Position numbers and translations under genes: made by a program. Shown here piece after piece: positions 19,589 through 29,552 of a DNA stretch of 64,000 nt; position 1 is the stretch's first letter; every line of letters starts with the position of its first letter. The notes under the pieces were generated by a model. The model saw only the letters and a program-made list of their open reading frames with translations, searched no databases and was not told the origin of the DNA. The stretch covers positions 558,001-622,000 of the forward strand of contig JCKJ01000001.1 in assembly GCA_000525025.1 (NCBI GenBank). The letters run 5' to 3'. This DNA is from Methylophilaceae bacterium 11 (lineage in GTDB: Bacteria > Pseudomonadota > Gammaproteobacteria > Burkholderiales > Methylophilaceae).

Positions 19589-20745
19589 AGTCCGTAGAAG
19601 TTAAAAAAACAGGCGTGATTAACCCACCGGCTATGTTGGGTATGTTAGGTGGCGGTCAGTTGGGCCGCTTTTTTGTGATTGCAGCACACGAGATGGGCTA
19701 CCAAGTGACCGTGCTGGATCCAGATCAAAATAGTCCGGCAGGCAGCATTGCCGATGTGCATTTGTGTGCGAATTATGATGATGCTCATGCGCTTAAGCAA
19801 ATGGCTGACACTTGCCAGGCGGTGACTACAGAGTTTGAAAATGTACCAGCGACTACACTAGAGCAGTTAGCGCAAGCAACCACCGTGCACCCAAGTGCGC
19901 AATCTGTGGCGATTGCACAAAACCGCGTGCTGGAAAAAAACTTTATCCGTGATGCGGGTTTGCCCGTAGCGCCGTTTGTGGTTATCCAACAGGTAGCTGA
20001 CTTGCCGGCCGATGGTGATGCGATCTACCCTGCGATATTGAAAGTCGCGCGCTTTGGCTACGATGGCAAAGGCCAAGCGCGTGTCAAAAATCAAGCAGAA
20101 GCATTTGCTGCATTTGCCTCTTTTAAACAGGAGGTATGTGTATTGGAACATATGCTGCCGCTGGATTTGGAAGTATCTGTAGTGCTGGCGCGCGATGTGC
20201 ATGGCAATATCGCTGCTTTCCCAACCGCTGAAAATAGCCATTTAAATGGTATTTTAGATGTGAGTATTGTGCCTGCGCGTTGCTCCGAAGTGATTAAAGC
20301 GAATGCGCAAGAGTTAGCCAAAAAACTGGCCAAAGAGCTAAATTATGTGGGCGTGCTAGGCGTAGAGTTTTTTGTGGTGGGCACACAGTTGCTGGTCAAT
20401 GAGATTGCGCCGCGTCCGCATAATTCTGGGCATTACACCATTGATGCTTGTGTGACCAATCAGTTTGAACAGCAAGTACGTGTAACAGCCGGTTTGCCGT
20501 TGGGTGATGCGCATCTGCATAGTGAGGCTGTCATGGTCAATATTCTAGGGGATAGCTGGGTGGATGGTAAAAATCCAGATTGGCATAAAGCGTTTGCACA
20601 CCCCAACCTAAAATTACATCTATATGGCAAACATGAGCCGCGTAAGGCTAGAAAAATGGGGCATTTTACGGTGATTGGCAAAGACAAAGAAGCAGTATTG
20701 AACGTGGCAAGGATTGCACGTGGCGAATTACATATCGGGGTTTAA
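19585..20745 (+). CDS. purK: N5-carboxyaminoimidazole ribonucleotide synthase
   Basis: ATP-grasp enzyme making N5-CAIR from AIR, bicarbonate and ATP. The dinucleotide-like [13 protein letters not shown] starts the fold. [35 protein letters not shown] and QFEQQVR are the ATP-grasp and PurK signatures. 386 residues against about 355 in E. coli, with an extended N-terminus of about ten residues. Translationally coupled to purE. Confidence 0.97.
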   Translation: MKSVEVKKTGVINPPAMLGMLGGGQLGRFFVIAAHEMGYQVTVLDPDQNSPAGSIADVHLCANYDDAHALKQMADTCQAVTTEFENVPATTLEQLAQATTVHPSAQSVAIAQNRVLEKNFIRDAGLPVAPFVVIQQVADLPADGDAIYPAILKVARFGYDGKGQARVKNQAEAFAAFASFKQEVCVLEHMLPLDLEVSVVLARDVHGNIAAFPTAENSHLNGILDVSIVPARCSEVIKANAQELAKKLAKELNYVGVLGVEFFVVGTQLLVNEIAPRPHNSGHYTIDACVTNQFEQQVRVTAGLPLGDAHLHSEAVMVNILGDSWVDGKNPDWHKAFAHPNLKLHLYGKHEPRKARKMGHFTVIGKDKEAVLNVARIARGELHIGV

Positions 20746-20767
20746 CACATTCTAACAGGGAGCAACA

Positions 20768-21598
20768 ATGGCAATCATCAGTCCGAATCTTCAAGTAAGC
20801 GCATTTCCGAATGTCATTAAATATGTTGTGCTGGCGATAGTGGTGTTAGTGTTGCTGTCTTGGTTGAATCCTTTTGTTGTGATTAATGCCGGGCATCGCG
20901 GCGTGATTACTACGTTTGGTAAAGTGAATCAGACAGTACTAGAGGAAGGACTGCACTTCCGCATTCCTATCGTGCAGCAAGTGCGCGAGATTAATGTGCA
21001 GATTCAAAAGGCGGAAGGTGATGGTGATGCAGCTTCACGCGATTTACAACAAGTGCACACCAAAATCGCATTGAATTACCATTTGATTCCTACTCGTGTG
21101 GCTGAGACGTTCCAATTGGTAGGCGATTTAAATTCTGTAGGCGACCGTATTATTGTGCCAGCAGTGCAAGAAGCCTTTAAAGCCACCACCGCAAAATATA
21201 CGGCGGAAGAGCTCATCAGTAAACGTCCAGAGGTGCGCGATCAAATTAGTCAATTTATGAAAGATCGACTATTGCGACATGGCATTACGATTGATGAGTT
21301 CAGTATCGTGAATTTCCGCTTCTCAGAAAGTTTTAATCAGGCGATTGAAGGCAAGACCACGGCGGATCAGCTGAAATTAAAAGCTGAGCGCGATTTAGAG
21401 CGGATTAAAGTCGAAGCTGAGCAAAAAATTGCGTCTGCCAAAGCAGAAGCCGAATCGCTAAGATTGCAAAAACAAGAGATCACACCAGACTTGCTGAAAC
21501 TGCGTGAAATTGAAAATCAAAGGTTAGCGTTGGAGAAGTGGAACGGGCAGTTGCCACAAGTCACCGGTGGCTCTGTGCCGCTGATTAATATTAAGTGA
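20768..21598 (+). CDS. Prohibitin-like SPFH/Band 7 membrane protein
   Basis: A single N-terminal membrane helix (VIKYVVLAIVVLVLLSWL, about 18-35) followed by an SPFH domain (NAGHRGVITTFGKVNQTVLEEGLHF) and a long charged coiled coil (KLKAERDLERIKVEAEQKIASAKAEAESLRLQKQ, about 205-238). It closely resembles mitochondrial and bacterial prohibitins, which scaffold membrane domains and restrain FtsH. There is no adjacent hflK, and it is not HflC by sequence. The stop is followed by a strong bidirectional terminator. Confidence 0.88.
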   Translation: MAIISPNLQVSAFPNVIKYVVLAIVVLVLLSWLNPFVVINAGHRGVITTFGKVNQTVLEEGLHFRIPIVQQVREINVQIQKAEGDGDAASRDLQQVHTKIALNYHLIPTRVAETFQLVGDLNSVGDRIIVPAVQEAFKATTAKYTAEELISKRPEVRDQISQFMKDRLLRHGITIDEFSIVNFRFSESFNQAIEGKTTADQLKLKAERDLERIKVEAEQKIASAKAEAESLRLQKQEITPDLLKLREIENQRLALEKWNGQLPQVTGGSVPLINIK

Positions 21599-21660
21599 GC
21601 TGATTCTCATTGGCTCGAATATCGAACGCTTAATTGAGCAAGCGCTTAATTGAGCATAAT

Positions 21661-21690
21661 AAAAAAGCCGAACATTTGTTCGGCTTTTTT
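21661..21690. terminator. Bidirectional terminator between the prohibitin gene and rpsT
   Basis: AAAAAAGCCGAAC (21661-21673) pairs with GTTCGGCTTTTTT (21678-21690) around ATTT. Poly-A on the left and poly-T on the right let it end both convergent genes. Just before it, CGCTTAATTGAGCA is repeated at 21627 and 21643. Confidence 0.92.
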
Positions 21691-21719
21691 GTGTCTGGTT
21701 GTTTAATCCCTGCGCTACA

Positions 21720-22124
21720 TTACTCAGCTTTTGCTTTTTTTGGTTTAGCAGCGGCTTTTGGTTTTGCTTCAGCTTTTGGCTTAGCCGCCGCTTTGGCTGG
21801 TTTTGCGGCAGCTTTAGGCGCTACCGCTTTTTTAACAGAAGCCAAAGTCACAGATGCGTCACCGGCTAATGCTTTGATTGCAGCAGTTAAACGGCTCTTA
21901 TGACGAGCAGCTTTATTTTTATGAATGATTTTTTTATCGGCAATGCGATCAATGATGCCAACATTCTCTTGGTATGAAGCTACTGCAGCAGCTTTATCAC
22001 CTGTTTCAATCGCTTTAATCACTTTTTTAATTGCAGTACGCAAAGTAGAACGCAACGCTGCGTTGTGCGCATTCACTTTTACGGACTGGCGCGCGCGTTT
22101 GCGTGCTTGTGCGGTATTTGCCAT
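21720..22124 (-). CDS. rpsT: 30S ribosomal protein S20 with long Lys/Ala/Pro tail
   Basis: The first ~90 residues are ordinary S20: [20 protein letters not shown] ... [18 protein letters not shown]. The remaining 44 residues are a low-complexity tail of K, A and P (repeats of AAAKP and KPKAEAK) resembling histone H1 C-termini; E. coli S20 ends at 87. The tail is in frame and ends just before the terminator, so it is probably real and not a frameshift. It is divergent from murJ, the common arrangement. Confidence 0.95.
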   Translation of the reverse strand: MANTAQARKRARQSVKVNAHNAALRSTLRTAIKKVIKAIETGDKAAAVASYQENVGIIDRIADKKIIHKNKAARHKSRLTAAIKALAGDASVTLASVKKAVAPKAAAKPAKAAAKPKAEAKPKAAAKPKKAKAE

Positions 22125-22169
22125 GTTTGATTATCCTAATGCTGTAAGGGTATAAATACGAAACCGTGC

Positions 22170-22198
22170 ATAATAATGTTTTTGTGTTTGTTTTGCAA
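22170..22198 (-). promoter_or_regulatory. Sigma-70 promoter of rpsT
   Basis: On the minus strand TTGCAA (22198-22193), a 17-bp spacer and TATTAT (22175-22170), about 45 bases before the rpsT ATG. Confidence 0.5.
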
Positions 22199-22282
22199 GG
22201 TTTAATTATGTTTCTGCATGCAGCAACAAAGCCTAGCATGATAAAATCTCGCCATTAAAATAATTATCCATTCCATCTCTTC

Positions 22283-23847
22283 ATGAACTTGCTCAAAGTC
22301 CTCGCTAAAGTAGGGAGTATGACGTTTGTCTCGCGCATTTTAGGCTTTGTGCGTGATACGCTGATTGCGCGTGCTTTTGGTGCGAGCATGCTGAGCGATG
22401 CGTTTATTGTAGCGTTTAAAATTCCCAATCTATTGCGGCGTATTTCAGCAGAGGGCGCATTCAGTCAGGCTTTTGTGCCTATTTTGGGGGAATATAAAAC
22501 GCAGCGGGGGTTTGATGAAACGCATGCACTTATCAATCGGGTGGCCACTTGGCTAGGCCTGATTTTGGTGGTGGTGACGTTGCTGGGTATGTTAGCCGCA
22601 CCGTTTATCGTGACATTGATTGCACCTGGTTTTCAAACCAACCCAGTCAAAATGCAACTGACGATTGAGCTGTTGAGAATTACCTTCCCTTATATCTTTT
22701 TTATCTCGCTGGTCTCGATGGCGGGTGGCGTGCTGAATACCTACAATAAATTTGGTATCCCCGCATTTACACCAGTATGGCTCAATGTATCTATGATTGC
22801 GGCGGTATTGTTCTTTGCCGATTACTTTGCAGAACCCATCAAAGTTTTGCAGAACCCATCAAAGTATTGGCATGGGCCGTGTTTGTGGGTGGCTTTTTAC
22901 AACTGATATTTCAAATCCCATTTTTAAAACAAATTGGCTTATTACCCCGCTTGGACTTTAAGCGAGACGATGAGGGTGTCTGGCGCATATTGAAACTGAT
23001 GGGACCTGCGTTGTTAGGCGTGTCTGTGGCGCAAATCTCATTGATTTTAAATACCATTTTTGCTTCGTTCTTGGCCACGGGCAGTGTGAGCTGGCTGTAT
23101 TATGCAGATCGTCTGATGGAGTTCCCGACAGGGGTATTGGGCGTTGCGTTGGGTACCATTTTATTGCCTAGTTTATCTAAAGCCTATGCTAGCAAAAACG
23201 AGAGTGAGTATGGCCAGCTATTGGATTGGGGTCTGCGGCTCACGTTTATTTTGGCGGCGCCAGCGGCTGTGGCATTGGCAATACTGGCAACGCCACTGGT
23301 CTGCACGTTATTTTATTACGGTAAATTTACGCCAACAGACGTTGCCATGACACAGCAAGCATTGATTGCCTATAGTGTTGGTTTACTGGGGATGATTCTA
23401 GTCAAGATTTTAGCGCCTGGTTTTTATGCACGGCAAAATATTAAAACACCCGTCAAAGTGGCTATTTTTACTTTGGTATTAACACAAGTCATGAATGTGA
23501 TATTTGTCTATGTGTTGCATTTGAATCATGCAGGTTTGGCCCTTGCGCTTGGCTTGGGTGCCTGCGCAAACGCTGCATTGCTATATTACCATTTGCGCAA
23601 ATCAAAGTTATATCAGCCCCAAGCTGGCTGGTGGGTGTTTTTATTCAAACTTGCTTTTGCTTTGGCAGTGATGGGCACAGTATTACATGTTGCAATGGGT
23701 GATGCTGCGACTTGGCTAGAGTTCAGTGTCATGAAACGGTTAATGCATTTGTCCTTATTAGTTGTGTTGGGCATGGGTGTCTATTTTGCGGTGTTATTTA
23801 TCTTGGGTTTCCGCCCCAAAGATTTTTCGCGCAGAGCGCTCCATTAG
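22283..23847 (+). pseudogene. murJ: Lipid II flippase MurJ, frameshifted by a 20-bp tandem duplication
   Basis: MurJ moves lipid II across the inner membrane and is usually essential. The first frame (22283-22906) gives a normal MurJ N-terminus (SMTFVSRILGFVRDTLIARA, KIPNLLRRISAEGAFSQAF) up to [10 protein letters not shown], then goes off and stops. The second frame (readable from 22777) resumes with [19 protein letters not shown] and continues to 23847. Between them, TTTGCAGAACCCATCAAAGT is present twice in tandem at 22826-22845 and 22846-22865. Removing one 20-bp copy joins the frames exactly and gives a 514-residue protein, the normal length (E. coli 511). So either the strain carries a disabling duplication or the assembly has an error. 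No other defect is seen. Confidence 0.9.
22826..22865. repeat. Tandem duplication, 2 x 20 bp, inside murJ
   Basis: Two exact adjacent copies (22826-22845, 22846-22865). Twenty is not a multiple of three, so the second copy shifts the murJ frame. Confidence 0.95.
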
Positions 23848-23852
23848 CTTAT

Positions 23853-23907
23853 GGACTTAACACATGGACTTAACACTACGGACTTAACCTAATACTACGG
23901 ACTTAAT
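23853..23907. repeat. Four GGACTTAA repeats between murJ and ribF
   Basis: GGACTTAA starts at 23853, 23866, 23880 and 23899, each preceded by AT or AC(T)ACG/CATG-like bases. It fills most of the 75-bp murJ-ribF gap. Function unknown; likely slippage products. Confidence 0.7.
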
Positions 23908-23922
23908 CTCAGGCCATTCATT

Positions 23923-24825
23923 TTGCAAGTATTCAGACATTCACCTACCACGCATCCAGCACCATTGGCATTGGCCATTGGTAACTTTGATGGTTTGCAT
24001 TTGGGGCATCAGGCGTTATTGGCTAAATTGGTAGAGACGGCGCGTCAGTATCAAATCACACCTGCCGTGATGACCTTTGAGCCGCATCCACGCGAGTTTT
24101 TTACGCCACATAATGCGCCTGCGCGTTTATCCTCAATGCGTGAAAAGCTGGAATGCTTTGAAGAAGTAGGTGTGGAAAAAGTGTTCGTATGCCGCTTTAA
24201 TCAAGCGTTTGCAGCCATTACTGCAGAAGCGTTTATGCAGGATGTTTTGCGGCACGATTTAAATGCCAATACGATTTTGGTGGGCGGCGATTTTTGTTTT
24301 GGCGCCAAACGTCAGGGCACTACACAAAGTTTTATTGATAACGGCTTTCAATTGGTTGATTTTCCACCAGTGCAAGTGGCGGGCCAGCGCGTGTCCAGCA
24401 CCCTAGTGCGGGAGGCTTTGGCGGCGGGTGATTTAATACGTGCTGAAGCTTTACTGGGCAGGCCTTACAGTATTAGTGGCAAAGTGGTGCATGGCGCAAA
24501 ACTCGGGCGGCATTTGGGCTACCCCACGGCCAATGTGCACATGCGTCACGAACGGCCTGCATTAACCGGGGTTTATGCGGTAAAATTAGACGGTTTGAAT
24601 GGCGTTGCTAATTTGGGTGTGCGGCCTACCATTGGCGGTGTGCCAAAGTTAAAATTGGAAGTATATGTCTTTGATTTTGATGGTAATTTGTATGATTGCC
24701 ATGTGCATGTACAGTTTTTCCATAAAATCCGCGATGAAATGAAGTTTGAAAGTTTAGATGCACTCAAGGCACAAATTGCGCGGGATGCAAGCGCTGCAAA
24801 AGATTATTTTAAAAACCGTAGTTAA
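23923..24825 (+). CDS. ribF: Bifunctional riboflavin kinase / FAD synthetase
   Basis: Makes FMN from riboflavin and then FAD. The N-terminal adenylyltransferase has AIGNFDGLHLGHQALL (about 18-33) and SSTLVREALAAGD; the C-terminal flavokinase domain has GAKLGRHLGYPTANV and GVYAVKL. 300 residues, normal. It begins at TTG 23923; no in-frame ATG precedes the nucleotide-binding motif. Part of the murJ-ribF-ileS-lspA run. Confidence 0.95.
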   Translation: MQVFRHSPTTHPAPLALAIGNFDGLHLGHQALLAKLVETARQYQITPAVMTFEPHPREFFTPHNAPARLSSMREKLECFEEVGVEKVFVCRFNQAFAAITAEAFMQDVLRHDLNANTILVGGDFCFGAKRQGTTQSFIDNGFQLVDFPPVQVAGQRVSSTLVREALAAGDLIRAEALLGRPYSISGKVVHGAKLGRHLGYPTANVHMRHERPALTGVYAVKLDGLNGVANLGVRPTIGGVPKLKLEVYVFDFDGNLYDCHVHVQFFHKIRDEMKFESLDALKAQIARDASAAKDYFKNRS

Positions 24826-24847
24826 GAATATAGTTAAGAATTAAGTC

Positions 24848-27682
24848 ATGACTGACAACAAAGATACCAAATACAAACTCAACTTACCGGAAACCAGTTT
24901 CCCCATGCGCGGCGATCTCGCCAAACGTGAACCGGCATGGCTGGCGCAGTGGCAAGCAAAAAAGCTGTATGAAAAAATCAGAATAGCGCGCAAGGGTGCA
25001 AAAAAATTCATTCTGCATGATGGCCCGCCGTACGCGAATGGTGATATTCACATTGGTCATGCTGTCAATAAAATCCTGAAAGACATCATTGTTAAATCCA
25101 AAACCATGAGTGGTTTTGATGCGCCTTATGTACCAGGCTGGGATTGTCACGGGTTACCCATAGAGTTGGTGGTGGAAAAAGCGCATGGCAAAAATATTGA
25201 GCCAGCCAAGTTCCGCGAGCTTTGCCGTGCTTATGCGGCTGAACAAGTGGAAAGACAAAAAAAGGATTTCGTGCGTTTGGGGGTGTTGGGTGATTGGGAT
25301 CATCCTTACCTGACCATGGATTTTAAGACCGAAGCCGACATCATGCGCGCGCTGGGTGAAATCTATCAAAATGGTTATTTGTATCAGGGTAGCAAACCCG
25401 TACATTGGTGTGTGGATTGCGGCTCAGCGCTGGCTGAGGCCGAGGTGGAATACGAGGATGTGAACTCGCCAGCAATTGATGTGGGATTTAAAGTGGCGGA
25501 TAACGCAGCTTTAAGTAAAGCATTTGGTGTGGAAGTGACAGATGATGCATTTGCAGTGATCTGGACAACGACGCCTTGGACATTGCCGGCGAATCAGGCG
25601 GTTAGTGTGCATCCTGAATTGACATATGACTTAGTGCAGACGAGTAAAGGCTTATTGATACTGGTACATGAGTTAGTGGAAGCGACACTCAAGCGTTATG
25701 GCGAAGAGAATACACAAGTATTGGCAAGCACCATAGGCGCGACTTTGAAGGGCTTGTTGCTACAACACCCGTTCGATAACCGCCAAGTGCCTATCATTAC
25801 TGGCGACCATGTGACGACTGAAGCCGGTACTGGCTTAGTCCACACCGCTGCTGCACACGGTAACGACGACTGGCTGGTGATGCGTGCCAATTTCCCCAAT
25901 GAAAAACCACGCGTATTGATTGGTGGCGATGGTAAATTCTTTACCAGTGATTTGGTCGAGTTTGCGGAAATTCGTGGCTTAAGTCGCCAAGAAGCGAACA
26001 AAGTGATTTTGGCCAAGATGCAAGAGAATGGCACCTTGTTGGCCAGTGCACGTTTGAATCACAGTTTTCCACATTGCTGGCGCCATAAAACGCCGTTGAT
26101 GCAATTGGCCACACACCAATGGTTCATTGGTATGAATGCACAAGATGCAAACGGCAAGTCTTTACGAGAGCATGCCAATAACGCAGTGGATGCGACTGAA
26201 TTTTTCCCAAGTTGGGGACGCGCACGCTTAGAGGCGATGATTAAAAACCGTCCAGATTGGTGTGTATCGCGCCAGCGTAACTGGGGCGTGCCAATGCCAT
26301 TATTTGTGCACAAAGAAACAGGCGAATTGCATCCGCAAACGCCAGCGCTGCTAGAAAAAGCCTGCTTGCAGGTTGAGCAGCAAGGGGTTGAGGCTTGGTT
26401 TAGCCTGGATGGCGCCGCTTTCTTAAACGCCAACGCGCCAGAGAGTGCAGATCAGTACAAAAAAGTAACGGATACTTTAGACGTCTGGTTCGATTCTGGC
26501 TCCACGCATGCTGCGGTATTAAAGCGTCGCCCCGAATTGCAGTTCCCAGCTGATTTATATCTCGAAGGTTCAGATCAGCATCGCGGCTGGTTCCAATCTA
26601 GTTTACTGACGGGTTGTGCCATTGATGGCCGTGCGCCGTATCACGCATTGCTAACGCATGGCTTTGTGGTGGATGGCGCTGGTCACAAAATGAGTAAATC
26701 TAAAGGCAACGTAGTCGCGCCGCAAAAAGTGATGGATACCTATGGTGCAGATATTCTACGTTTATGGGTGGCCAGCACGGACTACTCAGGCGAGTTAACG
26801 ATTTCTGATGAAATCTTAAAACGTGTGGCAGATAGCTATCGTAAGATTCGCAATACCTTACGCTTCTTATTAGCGAATGTGGCTGATTTTGATGCAAGCA
26901 CACAGTCCGTATCCTATGAACACTTATTAGAAATTGACCGTTATGCGCTAGGTTTATTGAGCGAGCTTTCCAACACCTGTCATGGCGCATATGACGTGTA
27001 TGAGTTGCATCGCGTGGCGCAAGCCTTGCAGCATTTCTGTGCCGAAGATTTAGGGGCTTTCTACTTAGATATTCTGAAAGACCGTCTGTATACCAATGCA
27101 GAAAATTCGCATGACCGACGTGCAGCGCAAACCGTGCTGTTAAAAATCACACAAGTGTTAGCTGGCTTGATGGCGCCTATTTTGAGCTACACCGCAGAAG
27201 AAATTTGGCAAACGCTGACACCTAATACCGAAGACTTTGTAGTGTTACACAATTGGGCAGATAGCCAAGATGTGATTAGTGCGACACAGCATGCCGACTA
27301 TGTTGTATTAAAGACAAAATGGGATGCTATACGTGCACTGCGTGCGCAAGCGGCAAAAGAGATCGAAGTGTTGCGTGGTGCAGGGCAGGTTGGGTCGTCA
27401 TTACAAGCTGAACTTGATTTCAATGTGACTGCAACAGACTTTGATGCGTTGACTAGCTTAGGTGAGGATTTGCGTTTTGTGACAATCACTTCCGCAGCAA
27501 ACGTGTATAAAGTAGCAACTGACGCTGAACAAGCAATACTGGTCAAACCAAGCCAGCATACCAAGTGTGAGCGTTGCTGGCATTATGTGGCCGACGTAGG
27601 CAGTCATGCTGATCATCCCACCATTTGTGGTCGTTGCGTAAGCAATATCTCTGGCAAATCACAGTCACGTAAATATGCATAA
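24848..27682 (+). CDS. ileS: Isoleucyl-tRNA synthetase
   Basis: Class I synthetase charging tRNA-Ile, with editing of mischarged valine. HIGH is at H68-H71, the CP1 editing domain follows ([17 protein letters not shown], then [15 protein letters not shown]), and KMSKS is at K614-S618. The C-terminal zinc site has CERCW and CGRCV. 944 residues, as in E. coli (938). It overlaps lspA by 8 bp. Confidence 0.98.
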   Translation: MTDNKDTKYKLNLPETSFPMRGDLAKREPAWLAQWQAKKLYEKIRIARKGAKKFILHDGPPYANGDIHIGHAVNKILKDIIVKSKTMSGFDAPYVPGWDCHGLPIELVVEKAHGKNIEPAKFRELCRAYAAEQVERQKKDFVRLGVLGDWDHPYLTMDFKTEADIMRALGEIYQNGYLYQGSKPVHWCVDCGSALAEAEVEYEDVNSPAIDVGFKVADNAALSKAFGVEVTDDAFAVIWTTTPWTLPANQAVSVHPELTYDLVQTSKGLLILVHELVEATLKRYGEENTQVLASTIGATLKGLLLQHPFDNRQVPIITGDHVTTEAGTGLVHTAAAHGNDDWLVMRANFPNEKPRVLIGGDGKFFTSDLVEFAEIRGLSRQEANKVILAKMQENGTLLASARLNHSFPHCWRHKTPLMQLATHQWFIGMNAQDANGKSLREHANNAVDATEFFPSWGRARLEAMIKNRPDWCVSRQRNWGVPMPLFVHKETGELHPQTPALLEKACLQVEQQGVEAWFSLDGAAFLNANAPESADQYKKVTDTLDVWFDSGSTHAAVLKRRPELQFPADLYLEGSDQHRGWFQSSLLTGCAIDGRAPYHALLTHGFVVDGAGHKMSKSKGNVVAPQKVMDTYGADILRLWVASTDYSGELTISDEILKRVADSYRKIRNTLRFLLANVADFDASTQSVSYEHLLEIDRYALGLLSELSNTCHGAYDVYELHRVAQALQHFCAEDLGAFYLDILKDRLYTNAENSHDRRAAQTVLLKITQVLAGLMAPILSYTAEEIWQTLTPNTEDFVVLHNWADSQDVISATQHADYVVLKTKWDAIRALRAQAAKEIEVLRGAGQVGSSLQAELDFNVTATDFDALTSLGEDLRFVTITSAANVYKVATDAEQAILVKPSQHTKCERCWHYVADVGSHADHPTICGRCVSNISGKSQSRKYA

Positions 27683-28139
27683 ATGGCTAAGTGTTAGCGC
27701 GGTGGTGATTGCGTTGGATTTATATACCAAGCACTTGGTGCAGCAAGCGTTTGCCTATGGTGAGCATCTAGCAGTGACGCCATTTTTTGATTTGGTGCGT
27801 TACCATAATGAAGGCGCTGCTTTCAGCTTTTTGGCAGATGCGGGTGGCTGGCAGAAGTGGTTTTTTACTGCAATTTCTGTCGTGGCGTCTGTCGTCATTG
27901 TCTATCTGTTAAAAAAGAATGCGAACAACAAACTTTTTTGCTGGGGGCTGGCCTTAGTATTAGGTGGCGCATTAGGTAATTTATATGACCGCATTACGCT
28001 AGGCTATGTAGTTGATTTTCTGTATTTTTACTATCAACAGTTTGCATGGCCGGCATTTAATGTAGCCGATAGTGCTATTTGTGTAGGTGTGGGGATTTTG
28101 CTGCTAGACAGCGTTGTTAACAATAAAACACAACAATAA
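27675..28139 (+). CDS. lspA: Lipoprotein signal peptidase (signal peptidase II)
   Basis: Four-TM aspartic protease that cleaves prolipoproteins after lipidation. The family blocks are [40 protein letters not shown] with one catalytic Asp, and [13 protein letters not shown] with the other. 154 residues. Overlaps ileS, the widespread arrangement. Its substrates here include the two lipoproteins at 44.2 and 45.8 kb. Confidence 0.97.
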   Translation: MHKWLSVSAVVIALDLYTKHLVQQAFAYGEHLAVTPFFDLVRYHNEGAAFSFLADAGGWQKWFFTAISVVASVVIVYLLKKNANNKLFCWGLALVLGGALGNLYDRITLGYVVDFLYFYYQQFAWPAFNVADSAICVGVGILLLDSVVNNKTQQ

Positions 28140-28181
28140 GAATATTGCTAGGCTCGTACCAGGCGAGCCAAAAGGGGTGAT

Positions 28182-28838
28182 ATGCCGGATTGGAAAAAAC
28201 TGATTGAAGGTAAGATCGCGCTAGCCAAAAAAGGCCGGTTGCTGGGGAACAAAACCAGCAAGCCTAGTGAAAATGCACGTATTCCATCAGGTCAAAAGCA
28301 AGTCACTAACTTTCCCGTACTTGATTTGGGCATTCGCCCCAATCTCAACACCACTAACTGGTCGCTGCGCATCTATGGCTTGGTTGAGCATGAGCTGAAC
28401 CTAAAATGGATGGATTTCCGCGATCTGCCGCAAATTAAAGATACCTCAGACTTTCACTGTGTGACACGCTGGAGCCAATTAGATATGGATTGGGAAGGCG
28501 TTTCTGCGCGCGAGTTGTTGATGCAGGCGAATCCGCTGCCGAATGCCAAATTTGTTACCTTGCATAGTTACGATGGCTATACCACTAACCTACCGCTGGA
28601 AGCTTTGCTGGACGATGATGTCATCATCGCGCATAGTGTATTTGGCAAATCGCTCACTGCAGAGCATGGCGGGCCGGTGCGTATGGTGGTACCAAAACGC
28701 TATGCCTGGAAAAGCGCAAAATGGCTAAAAAGTATTGAGTTGCATGAATTTGACCGCCCCGGTTTTTGGGAAGTGCGCGGCTATCACAATGATGCGTTTC
28801 CATTTTTAGAGCAGCGCTTTACGGATGACGATTATTAG
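28182..28838 (+). CDS. Sulfite-oxidase-like molybdopterin oxidoreductase, cytoplasmic type
   Basis: A single oxidoreductase molybdopterin-binding domain of 218 residues. FHCVTRWSQLDMDWEGVS contains the cysteine (C93) expected to ligate molybdenum; LHSYDGYTTNLPLEAL, GGPVRMVVPKRYAWKSAKWL and RPGFWEVRGYH are further family blocks. It is shorter than MsrP/YedY and lacks a Tat signal, so it is probably cytoplasmic. No haem-binding partner gene is adjacent. The natural substrate is not known. Confidence 0.85.
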   Translation: MPDWKKLIEGKIALAKKGRLLGNKTSKPSENARIPSGQKQVTNFPVLDLGIRPNLNTTNWSLRIYGLVEHELNLKWMDFRDLPQIKDTSDFHCVTRWSQLDMDWEGVSARELLMQANPLPNAKFVTLHSYDGYTTNLPLEALLDDDVIIAHSVFGKSLTAEHGGPVRMVVPKRYAWKSAKWLKSIELHEFDRPGFWEVRGYHNDAFPFLEQRFTDDDY

Positions 28839-28943
28839 TTGACGGTTTTGTGACAAGAAACTGCAAATCTTAGTCTGATTGGCGCATGGAAGAGGGTATA
28901 TATATTGTTTAAAGTAAGTAATTAAAAGTGCTCTCTTAAATAT

Positions 28944-29552
28944 ATGCAAATTACCTTTAAAACTGTCTTAGCTATTGTCTTACTGTTACCAGAGATAGTG
29001 TCGGCATCCACGGAAATAGTGATATTAGACGATTTTTATCTAAGTGATCCGCCTAGAGGTTCAAAACTAATTTCTGCTACGACAGAAGCTTTAGCAAAGA
29101 ATGTGATTCTAAGCAGCGGTATTAGACCCATTTCGGAAGTATACTCAGATACGAATATCGTTTTTGATGACGGTTTACAGCTATTGAACACTGAGGTTGG
29201 TGTAGAGCAGATTGCTGCGAGGTGGGGTACTCGCTTGCCTTCGGCACCAATCATTACGCCTGTATCATCAAACGGATTAAGTATTGCAAATCATCAGTCT
29301 CTATCTCTGAGTAGTTTTGGAGCATTATCATTAAACAATGGCGGCGACATTTATCTTCGCTCTGATAATACTGCCATATTAGCTGGTATCGTTTTTAGTT
29401 CATCTCAATCTATACTCAGTGGGAACATATCATTATCATCAGGGGCTGCTCTCGTACTTACAGCAGTTCCAGAGCCATCCAATTTGAGCATGCTAGTGAT
29501 AGGGTTGTTGGCTATTAGCTTAGTTAATCGTCGTAAGTTCCAGAAACCTTAA
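28944..29552 (+). CDS. PEP-CTERM sorting-domain protein
   Basis: A 202-residue exported protein: signal peptide (FKTVLAIVLLLPEIVSA), a body rich in Ser, Asn and Leu, and a C-terminal VPEPS followed by a hydrophobic helix (LSMLVIGLLAISLV) and NRRK. That is the PEP-CTERM signal, recognised by exosortase EpsH/XrtA-type enzymes for delivery to the surface or exopolysaccharide. No exosortase or exopolysaccharide gene is in the window. The body has no family I recognise. Confidence 0.8.
   Translation: MQITFKTVLAIVLLLPEIVSASTEIVILDDFYLSDPPRGSKLISATTEALAKNVILSSGIRPISEVYSDTNIVFDDGLQLLNTEVGVEQIAARWGTRLPSAPIITPVSSNGLSIANHQSLSLSSFGALSLNNGGDIYLRSDNTAILAGIVFSSSQSILSGNISLSSGAALVLTAVPEPSNLSMLVIGLLAISLVNRRKFQKP

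Noticed and set aside
21634-21903. Ala/Phe-rich plus-strand ORF as a membrane gene
   Set aside because: It is the antisense of the low-complexity rpsT tail and crosses the terminator.
22777-22906. Programmed frameshift in murJ
   Set aside because: No slippery heptamer at the junction; an exact 20-bp tandem duplication explains the shift fully.
23853-23907. GGACTTAA repeats as a CRISPR array
   Set aside because: Repeats are 8-9 bp with irregular short spacers and no cas genes; far too small for CRISPR.
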